Assembly: GCF_036320965.1 (NCBI RefSeq)
Contig: NC_092230.1
Location: forward strand, 47,412,594-47,476,593
Length of the DNA: 64,000 bases
From: Panulirus ornatus
Taxonomy: Eukaryota; Arthropoda; Malacostraca; Decapoda; Palinuridae
Direction of reading: 5' to 3'
Positions 55,488 through 64,000 of this stretch are shown here, piece after piece. The notes under the pieces were generated by a model, which saw nothing but the letters and a program-made list of their open reading frames with translations, ran no database searches and was not told the DNA's origin. A program made the position numbers and the translations under genes. Position 1 is the stretch's first letter, and every line of letters starts with the position of its first letter.

Positions 55488-56959
55488 TGCCACAAACAGT
55501 GCTGATGGTGTGTGGTGATGGGTACAGCTCTAGTGTGCGACACTGGGTATGGAAGCCATATATTTGACTGTAAGGATCAGCTCAACGATCATGCTCGAGA
55601 GTCACACTGTCATGTTCAAGTGTCATACCATCGTACTCAAGAGGTAAGACCACAGATCTCCATTACACACCCGTCAAACTATTTGCCCATTACCTTCGGC
55701 CCTATGGCAACACCGTCTGTCAATACTTTACCGACTTGGGCATCATTGTCTTCCTTGTCTGTGCCAAGGCTAGGATTTCCTTGTCGCCTCAAACCACAAT
55801 AGACACATCTCACTCTTACGTAACTGATATCTTGCTTACAATGCAAGAAATCTCCCTGCAGAACACAAGCATCTTCCCCGCTGCTCATTTTCTCCCAGTA
55901 ATAGCCTCTTTCCTCCACGAAAGCAGTTTTTGCTGATATTTCCCTCGACAGTTTATTTCTCCTTGAACTGGATTGCACTACACAGGACTAGTATTTTCTC
56001 CAAGACGAACATTTTCTCCCTTGCGGAATAAATTCCTACCCTACACCTAGCGTACCTTCCGCTGTCCTAATTTCTTTCCCTGTAACACCAGTTGCTTTCC
56101 AGGCAACACCAAAATTGTGGCCAAACTTTCCCCTGCACCTCCAGTATTTATGCCACCAAAACACGAAATCCTTCCATGACAATGGCCAATTCTCTTCCAT
56201 CCGTAAAGAAAAATGTTTAGTTTTGTACCATATTTATTTAATTCCATGATAATCTGTTATCTGGGGCCCCTTATTTCCTCTGAAAAAAAAAATATTACCC
56301 CCAAAATACCTTTATCCCTCCGTAGCAAACCATGTTTTCCAAACTTAAATACAATAATAACGGTGCCAAATACTAATGATATTCTCCACAGATTGTGTTC
56401 GGTCAAAATATCTGAATGTTCATTCAAGTTAACGCTAAATATGGTTTAATGATCGTTCAATCCTCACAGTGATAAACTGACCGCAAAAATTGTTTAATAG
56501 ATTTTGAAAATCATTATTCTAACCTTCGCGTCACCTCTGCTATTCAGGACCATATGAAATGTCCACAAAATATTGAAAGATTGGTGAATACTTGAAAAAA
56601 ATAAGTAACTTGTTTTAGATAGGATGTTCTTTGAAATATAATTCCTTATTTTGTGCAGTTTGTTATCATATGTCGACGATGAAATAGAAAGTCACTTATC
56701 TACTTATCAGTTAATTAGTATGTGTTTTTTACCGTTACCAGTTGGTTAGAATCATAATTATGGCTCAAGTCATTTCTCATGTCCCATTGTGGAGAGGAAT
56801 TGGCTGTAAAGGTAATATATATTATGCATTTAATTTAAGATTTTGTTACTTGTGTTAAAGAAATAGTATAAGTAATGCCCTATCTACATGGTCTTTGAGT
56901 ACCTGGGATCAATGATATGTAATGTCATGCAGAGTTTATGCCAGAGGTATATGTGGCCA

Positions 56960-57330
56960 AGCATTAACGTGGGCGGGTGGGGCTGGTGGGCGGAGTAATG
57001 ATAATCATTTGATTTTATATGAAAATCATATTTTCATGACATGGCGTAATACTTGTATTATTTGTTGCTTTTGTAGCATGCAATTCTATTTCTTTTAAAA
57101 CGATTTGTCATGATGCACGGGATTAAAGTGCGATTCTGTATTGTTGGAACAATAACAATAGCTTAGCGCCACTTAATGGAAATGCTGTATCTCTCAATTC
57201 CTCCGCCTTCTTCACCCTAAAGCTACCTTGACATGGCACACATCACAGGCGGGAGGCGGTGCTGGGGGAGGAGTCAGGGGCGGCAGTAGCCCATGCCCCA
57301 TTAAGTCGGCCCCCGGCGCCAAACTGTCTG
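56960..57330. promoter_or_regulatory. GC-box and E2F-like cluster
   Basis: GTGGGCGGGTGGGGCTGGTG and GGGCGGAG stand at about 56970-56995. GGGGCGGCAG stands near 57278. GGCGCCAAACTG, an E2F-type site, stands near 57315. The surroundings (57240-57330) are GC-richer than the AT-rich neighbourhood. No TATA box or downstream open frame is evident, so promoter function is a guess. Confidence 0.3.
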
Positions 57331-57843
57331 CCTCACCTACTTGCTGGAAATAGAAACGAAGCGAGAAATATCCCGATATTAAACTATTTCAAGAGAAAGA
57401 TTGGTGGTAATAATAATTAAGAATCGATTGAAGGAGAGAGAGAGATAAGAAAATTTAGGCTTATATTATGACTTGAAGTATAACAATGTGAGGAGAAAGT
57501 AGCGATGGTAGATAAAATATACTTAAGAACAGGTCACGGACGGGGGAGGAACTTGACGATACACAAACCCGCTCATGAAACTATCATGGAAGATACAAGA
57601 ATACAGAAGAGCCTAGACCATGAAGGAGACACAAAGCGTTAATGATATGGACAGCTGAAAGAGAAGTGTAACATGGGGGAATATTGCTCTGCCGAATTAA
57701 CATGGAAAAATAATAAAATTCTCATATTATCCTTAGACACTAAAGTAGCAACTACAAGAGACTGCTGGGAAATCATATTCACGAAGAGAAAAAAAATCTT
57801 TATATTTTTCTTAAATTTACAACGAAGATAATGAGGAAAAGCT

Positions 57844-57844
<1 letters not shown>

Positions 57845-57886
<42 letters not shown>
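57845..57886. repeat. (GA)n microsatellite
   Basis: About 40 bp of GA units. Confidence 0.97.
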
Positions 57887-57888
<2 letters not shown>

Positions 57889-57959
57889 GAGCTCTCGATA
57901 TAACGGTCAAGTATGAAAGTGCAAGTCAGCTTCCACGACGCCGGGCCTCAACTCCTCAC

Positions 57960-58855
57960 CCAAGGTTAACTGGCTCTCGCTCCTGCCCCTTCTCTCCCCA
58001 CCCCCACCCACCCACCCCCAACAAACTGCCCATTACTACGACATACTCCACCTCGAACGACCTTCTTCAGCTCCCCACCGATCCTTTTCATCACCCCCTC
58101 TCTCCCCACCACCCTTTCTTCTGACCACCCTCCAAACCTCCAAGATTCCTTCTGTCCCAACAACCCTCCTTCTCCCTATTCCCCTACGCCCATCCCTACC
58201 CACACGACCCTCCCTATCCCCAGTATCCCTCATACCGCCAAACCTATCCTCACGACCCGACCCCCTAACCATCCCTACCCCCTAAAACACTACCATAACG
58301 ACCATTTCTACCTACCCTGTGGATTTCCCCACCACCACGACCACCCGAACTCTGACGACCATGCCTATCCCCCAACCTACGACCACTCATTCCCCTAACC
58401 ACCCTCCCCATTCCCACAATCTCCCCCTACCTACAACCACTCATTCCCCCAACCACCCTCCCCATCCCCACAATCTCCCCCTACCTACGACCACTCATTC
58501 TCCCAACCACCCTCCCCATCCCCACAATCTACCCCTACCTACGACCACTCATTCCTCTAACCACCCTCCCCATCCCCACAATCTCCCCTACCGACGACCA
58601 CTCATTCCTCCATCCACCCTCCCTATCCCCACAATCTCCCCTACCTACGACCACTCCTTCTCCAACCACCCTCCCTAACCCCACAATCTCCCCTACCTAC
58701 GACCACTCATTCTCCAACCACCCTCCCTATCCCCACAATCTCCCCTACCTACGACCACTCATTCTCCCAACCACCCTCCCTAACCCCACAATCTCCCCCT
58801 ACCTACGACCACTCATTCTCCAACCACCTTCCCTATCCCCACAAGTTTCATTTCC
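57960..58855. repeat. C-rich region with about 53-bp tandem repeat
   Basis: From about 58360 to 58850 about nine copies of CTACCTACGACCACTCATTC, then TCCCAACCACCCTCCCCATC, then CCCACAATCTCCC are seen, with C-run length changes. The sequence to the left (57960-58360) is similarly CCTACCC-rich but irregular. The G content of this strand is very low. Confidence 0.9.
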
Positions 58856-60165
58856 CTCGGTACCCTATTCATGACGACCTCCAACGACCATCCCTGATTC
58901 CAAAATACACCCCGAGAGACCACCCTTCCCCCGAAGACCCTCCCTGCACCCACAGACACCCCTACCCCATTATTTACCTCCTACCCTATGTCATTCTACC
59001 CCGCCTTATCTGCATAACACTCCATTACCCTTCCGACTATCACCATCGAACGACCATCATGCCCCTACCTCTCCGCACGACCCCTCCCTACCACCACCAC
59101 AACCACGACCCTCCGGTACTGCCATCATTTATGTTGGTGGCAGACAACATCTCCGGCAGGCAGCCCGCATCTCAGGGCTCGGGAGCCTGGCTTAGGTTCG
59201 TTGCCCTTGTATGATGACGTCATCAGTCCAACTGCGGGAAGAAATCGATGGCATCTGATGACGTCACCAGAGCTGCGTTTTGTTTTCCATCGTTACGGAG
59301 GCGACGGCTGTACTACACAGCTAACCTCACAGATGTCTTGTAAATGACAGATCTAATTTATCTGTCTCCGTAAAACTTTTCATCCTATTCCAATATCAAA
59401 TGAAAGGAAAAATTCAGGGAGGAATCATAACTTGTGTTCACACGACCACCAAATTATTCCCCTGCGAAATATTGAAAACAAACGAATAACGACATTTTCT
59501 GGAAAATTATTGATCATATCCACAACGAAGGACATGGTTATGGTAGAATTTATCATAAATTTTCCGACATTTCAAGAACTCTTATTCAAGTACATGTGTA
59601 CTGTGAAACAGGAAAGTAGTTTATAGAAACAGCCAGTTTATTCAAGAGCACACTCTTGTTTCTCCTGGGGGGAAAAAATCAGCCCACGGTCCGCTGCCAT
59701 TCTCGAACTTAACAGGAAACAAATGACGTATGACCAGTATATACGGCCAGAGATCAAATGCAATTATTTCTCTAACGTTTATAGACAAAAACAGATTAAA
59801 CGCTCAATTACTGTAATATACCAAAACAAATGAAATAGCACAAGTTCAGTATCGATATAGCATAAACAAATGCAGTGTAAATTCCGTAATATTACAAAAG
59901 AGAAACAATTGACGCGCAATAACTTCCCTTACAGGACAAAATAAACAAATGATGTGCGTTTGATCACATTAACCCACAAAACTAACAAATAACGGTCGAT
60001 GAATTCCCTGGAATTACATAAGGGGGACTAATGACGCACAATAAATTCCCCAAAATTACAGAAGAAAAAACTATGACACTCGAAGCTTATGACGTACCGC
60101 ACAGTCCAGCAGCAGATGTGGCGTGGCGCATCCACAAGTTATAATGGGAAGGGATAAGAGTTTCA
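58856..60165. other. no gene recognised; loose repeat at 59690-60095
   Basis: A vague 55-60-bp period with AACAAATGACG and AATTCCCTGGAATTACA words occupies 59690-60095. Palindromic-rich GATGACGTCATCAG words lie at about 59212 and 59255. The rest is unassigned. Confidence 0.5.
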
Positions 60166-60166
60166 C

Positions 60167-60243
<77 letters not shown>
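60167..60243. repeat. (TA)n microsatellite
   Basis: About 76 bp of pure TA units. Confidence 0.98.
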
Positions 60244-60246
<3 letters not shown>

Positions 60247-60644
60247 ACATGAATTATGTAAAACGAATAATTTTTTTTAACAATTATACCAATGATGAGA
60301 CAATTACAGTTGATCATTAATCATGATGATAATAATTGCATTCATTATTACAACAATATTTGTTCCTATGAATATGTTAGCACCGATCAACTCTCGGCGG
60401 TAAAGATCGAGTGCTATGATCACGTATATTGTACATGAGGGTAGGCAACGCTGTATAATATTACGATAAATGTACGTCACACTGTTTAAGTACAATTAGT
60501 GTACAGTGAACCCTCTTAGTAGCACAGGAGCAGGCCAGAAACCTTGACTTGAACCTAAAGTTGGGACAGAACCCTGGGTGAGCCATAGGTGGACCGGAGA
60601 CCCGCTTACACCGGTCCAGGCCAGTGTCTTACAAGACAGTAGGT

Positions 60645-61275
60645 ACCAAGTGGTGGGGCTGTGACACTGTAGGTAGCAACTGGTGGACTGCTGACACTGT
60701 AGGTAGCAACTGGTGGGCTGCTGACATCGTAGGTAGCAAATTGATGGACTGCTGACACTGTAGGTAGCAACTGGAGAACTGCTGACACTGTAGGTAGCAA
60801 CTGATGAACTGCTGACACTGTATGTAGCAACTGGTGGACTGCTGACACTGTAGGTAGCAACTGGAGAACTGCTGACACTGTAGGTATCAACTGGAGAACT
60901 GCTGACACTGTAGGTAGCAACTGATGGACTGCTGACACTGTAGGTAGCAACTGGTGGACTGCTGACACTGTAGGTAGCAACTGGAGAACTGCTGAAACTG
61001 TAGGTAGCAACTGGAGAACTGCTGAAACTGTAGGTAGCAACTGGAGAACTGCTGACACTGTAGGTAGCAACTGATGGACTGCTGACACTGTAGGTAGCAA
61101 CTGGTGGACTGCTGACACTGTAGGTAGCAACTGGAGAACTGCTGAAACTGTAGGTATCAACTGGAGAACTGCTGACACTGTAGGTAGCAACTGATGAACT
61201 GCTGACACTGAAGATAGCAACTGGTGGACTGCTGACACTGTAGGTAAGAACTGGTAGGCCTCTGACACAGTAGGT
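60645..61275. repeat. 30-bp minisatellite, about 20 copies
   Basis: The unit is GGTAGCAACTGGTGGACTGC plus TGACACTGTA, with three variant cores (GGTGGACT, GGAGAACT, GATGGACT) that recur in a loosely repeated order. The minus strand reads as a ten-residue SVSSSPVATY repeat for about 200 codons. It continues into non-repeat DNA on both sides without coding signs. Confidence 0.96.
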
Positions 61276-61542
61276 AAAAGTTGGTGGGCAGTTCACACAG
61301 CCCACACAGTTTGAGGTGACAGCTCTACATAGATTCACGGTCCCCAGCCAAGAGAAGGTTCCTCCTCAAACTGCCCAATGGTCAGCACTCATATACGTCT
61401 GACAACCCGCCTGGGTGTCAGCCGTGGTCATGTGTGGAACGCGTCCGGGCCCCAATGGTGCTGGAGAGACTAGGTCTGATCACTTAGTGAGGTGTGGACT
61501 CTAACAACAGCAAGTGGTGGAGGTGGTTAAGGAGTGGTGGGG

Positions 61543-61628
61543 GGGATAGAGGCGGGGAGAGTCGAACCTTGTGGCTGGCATGGAGGACGTCCACACCACT
61601 TGTCCCACAGCCAGGCAGCCAGAACCCT
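61543..61628 (-). mobile_element. tRNA-like SINE head
   Basis: On the minus strand GTGGGACAAGTGGTGTGG lies at the A-box place (about 61607-61590) and AAGGTTCGACTCTCC at the B-box place (about 61572-61558). Between them is a CCATGCCAGCC segment typical of crustacean tRNA-derived SINEs. The A box differs from consensus at one position. Confidence 0.45.
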
Positions 61629-61722
61629 CAACACTCTGCACCACACGTCCTCCCTGCTGAAGGCTGACCTCCTCCTCCTCCAGGACCTCGAGACGTGGGA
61701 AATCACTCCCACCGGCGAGGAC

Positions 61723-61726
<4 letters not shown>

Positions 61727-61762
<36 letters not shown>
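61727..61762. repeat. (GA)n microsatellite
   Basis: About 34 bp of GA units. Confidence 0.97.
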
Positions 61763-61765
<3 letters not shown>

Positions 61766-61903
61766 TAAACTAGTGGCCACACACACGCGCCAGGAGAACA
61801 GAGCAAGTTATGTTCAGGAGGAGGAAGCGCGCCTCGGGAGGCCCCCCCCCCATCTCACCCCCACCAGGCGAGGACACCTGCAGGTCAAGACTAGCCCTTC
61901 CAT

Positions 61904-61947
<44 letters not shown>
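61904..61947. repeat. (CA)n microsatellite
   Basis: About 44 bp of CA units. Confidence 0.97.
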
Positions 61948-61948
<1 letters not shown>

Positions 61949-62564
61949 CAACAGTCTGAGTTGCCGACATTTTCAAGGCACCAGTCCACAGAGACGACCG
62001 CAGTCTCCATCACTTCAAACATATGATGAATAACAAGCTCTATTTCCCCTTCTAGTAAAAAAACAAAAAAAAAAAAATGTAATTATCAGTAGATGTGCAG
62101 TAAACCTGTAACTCAGGTTGTTCACACCTACGATGGCGAAGGAGCCCGCCATCAGCGACACGACAACAATTAATATTAGATGAATTAGGTCGCACCTGTA
62201 GGTAGTCTGGCGTCATGTATGTGTGCAACAGAACTATGACTCAGGAACATCTCTCTCTCTAAGTGAAAGTGACCGCCATTGGCAGGGGTGGAGTACAACT
62301 AGGGCTGACAGACGTGATTCCTCGAGAAAAATTCACGCCATCCAAATGAACGAGTTGCAGAATTATGCATCCAGACACTGACGGCAAAGTAAACACCATG
62401 TATGGTGGGGGTATGAAGTAAAATTGTGGCACATGACTCAACCCTGTCGAAAACCCATTAATATCTCTGGGTGTGAGGCATAACCACTCTCTCAGCTGAC
62501 TCATGGGGAAAAAATAGCGTCATCTGAACGTGCAACACGAGTGGTCCTGGCTGGTTCACACACA

Positions 62565-62640
62565 TATAAATCCAATCAACATCGTCCATCATCACCTGTA
62601 GCAGACGTCGGACACCACCACCACCAGCTCAAACCTGCAG
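62565..62640 (+). promoter_or_regulatory. candidate TATA promoter and transcription start
   Basis: CATATAAATCC has its TATAAA at 62565. Initiator-like TCATCACC words follow, with an A at 62591 or 62594, 26-29 bp downstream. The following GTAGCAGACGTCGGACACC and ACCACCACCAGC resemble a short leader. No signal-peptide exon was found behind it (62640-62800 gives only short frames). Confidence 0.35.
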
Positions 62641-64000
62641 AAAATTGACCTCCATCCGTGGACGTTGGTGCAGGAGTGTGAGCCTCACTAACTCACTCAT
62701 GTAGAGGAAAGTCGTCTCTGAGTATACAGCAGAACAATGAAGCAAAGATTGACTATAAATGAGAAGCTAAACACAGTCTACGAGCCGCAGGCGGCACAAT
62801 TGGTTGGTTGGCTTGTCATCTGTCTTCACGCTGAAGGTTAGAGTCATGAACAAGAGTCCACATCAAGGCCAGACCTTAACTGAAATAAACATAGGATTAT
62901 AAAAGGGAAAAACTATGAAACAAAGGAAAGCATTTACGAATTTTGGAGGAGGTGAAAAACCTAGTATTTTACAACAGTTATTGACGAAGACATGGGAGGG
63001 TATAAACGTATCATCGTCTACCAAGGTTAATCAGGCAATTAGCGTCAAGTTATAACATAAATCGAAAAATATTGGACAACTCCAGACCAGAGACGCTTTC
63101 TCTACATATATGGCCTTTCTGTTCTTGCAACACATATATGAGCCTGGGCAGGTAGCCCATATCAGAGAGATTTATGTGCTGGAGAAATATGACCCTAACT
63201 AACCCTAGTTGTAAAAGAGAAAAGATCATCTATAATCGTGCAACACAAGGAACCGAACACTGTAGTAGTGGAGTTAGCTCCATGCCATAGGGTTCAGCTG
63301 GACTTTGGCTCAACAGTTCATGTTTGTATTAAGTGTGAGGGGTGACGGTCATCCTGTGCCCTACCTTCTGACCCACTTGTCTCCAAAACTTCACTCTGAG
63401 ATCTTTATCCGTATCTAATTACCTCCTCCAATATAAGAAAAAACTTATACACTTACTCTGATATGATTGAATATATTCTAGCTCCTATATTAATCCTATA
63501 AGATCCTTAACTTAGAAGAAGCACAACCTTTACATGGGTAAACATGAAGTTGGTTCATTGCAAATGGCGTGAAGGTTTGTGTATTCTGCCAGTCCGAAAA
63601 GCTATTCAGTAGTAATGAAAGTCTGGTGTATAAAGTGAACGAAGGTGTGCAATGGCTGGGAACATGACAGGTGTTGCAAAAATATTGTTCATTACCGTCC
63701 CAGAATGTTCGAGCAGGAGGCCCGCCTCCCACACCGCGCCAGTGGAGGTAGTTTAAATCACTGGTCACACAGCCTGAGCACCACCTCCCTATTTCCGGTC
63801 GTTAGATATCTAGACCGGAAATTCTAGATCGATTTCCCGGAAAATGGAATCATAATTTTTCATAACTGTTTTAGAAGACTTTTGCTCTCATGGAGTATTT
63901 CTTTCAAATTTGCTTCCAAAGTAATTACGATTTTTTCAAGATCGATGTTTTGTTAACTGTATCTTGTAAGATGTGGTATGTACCGCTGTTTTTCTGTCAT
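62640..64000. other. mainly unassigned, one LINE-like scrap
   Basis: Apart from the piece at 62855-63000 nothing could be recognised. A minus-strand open frame at 63496-63768 (90 codons) has no domain. Confidence 0.45.
62855..63000 (-). mobile_element. 3' end scrap of LINE family C
   Basis: Words such as CAAGGCCAGACCTTAACTGA, AAAGGGAAAAACTATGAA, TTACGAATTTTGGAGGA and GACATGGGAGGGTA match 31400-31545 in order (there CAAGGCCGGGCCTTAAACGA and so on). It is taken as the 3' untranslated end of the same family, in the same orientation. Confidence 0.7.

Larger units (their letters stand above)
50560..57840. other. long mainly unique region, no gene recognised
   Basis: This is the longest stretch without many repeats. 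It contains a (TG)n at 52057-52092, a TTAGG-like word at 53895, a perfect hairpin at 54782, a 37-bp triplicate at 55377 and GC-box/E2F-like words at 56960-57325. Open frames at 52952-53395 (minus, 147 codons) and 55512-55802 (plus) show no full domain. Vague GACTCGTTACCTG-type repetition lies at 52860-52980. Whether introns or untranslated parts of a gene lie here cannot be told. Confidence 0.5.

Overview
This window looks like nuclear DNA of an arthropod, most probably a decapod crustacean. That reading rests on the density of very long (TA)n, (CA)n, (GA)n and trinucleotide microsatellites, the many minisatellite arrays, the several families of broken non-LTR retrotransposons (LINEs) typical of decapod genomes, and spliceosomal-type signals; nothing bacterial is present. 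The species assignment is an inference from pattern, not from a search.

Layout. 1-1,800: a reversed LINE tail, (CT)n(TA)n, a 33-bp array and further microsatellites. 1,860-2,790: a 29-bp minisatellite split by a reverse-strand CR1/Jockey-like LINE fragment. 3,400-5,300: a trinucleotide tract and, on the reverse strand, the only good candidate for a host coding exon (a signal-anchor-like peptide ending at a run of four splice donors). 5,750-7,810: (TA)n tracts, a fold-back element and the best preserved LINE 3' coding end. 8,530-10,620: two minisatellites sharing a core. 10,920-17,720: a nest of SINE-like inverted pairs and three long, dead LINE copies. 17,720-20,320: quiet. 20,320-29,740: mostly tandem arrays (26, 52, 30, 212, 23 bp and CAG-rich). 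29,740-41,760: at least seven LINE fragments of several clades and both strands, one holding a MITE-like insertion, plus small arrays. 42,010-45,700: a 30-bp array and a striking, almost error-free 33-bp array of about 96 copies. 45,790-50,550: another reverse transcriptase scrap, (TA)n tracts, a LINE tail, a tRNA-like SINE and more minisatellites. 50,560-57,840: the longest mainly unique stretch, without a recognisable gene. 57,840-64,000: C-rich, 30-bp and dinucleotide repeats, a tRNA-like element, a possible TATA promoter and a LINE tail.

How the parts relate. I see no operon-like or pathway relation. The organising principle is repeat biology: LINE 3' ends and a SINE-like family share a 3' terminal sequence and both end in A-rich or (TA)n tracts, so many long (TA)n microsatellites sit exactly at element junctions. 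Long open frames in the window (795, 1,347 and 1,063 residues) are tandem arrays read through and are not proposed as genes. Unit lengths, copy counts and edges were read by eye; edges of degenerate elements may be off by tens of bases.
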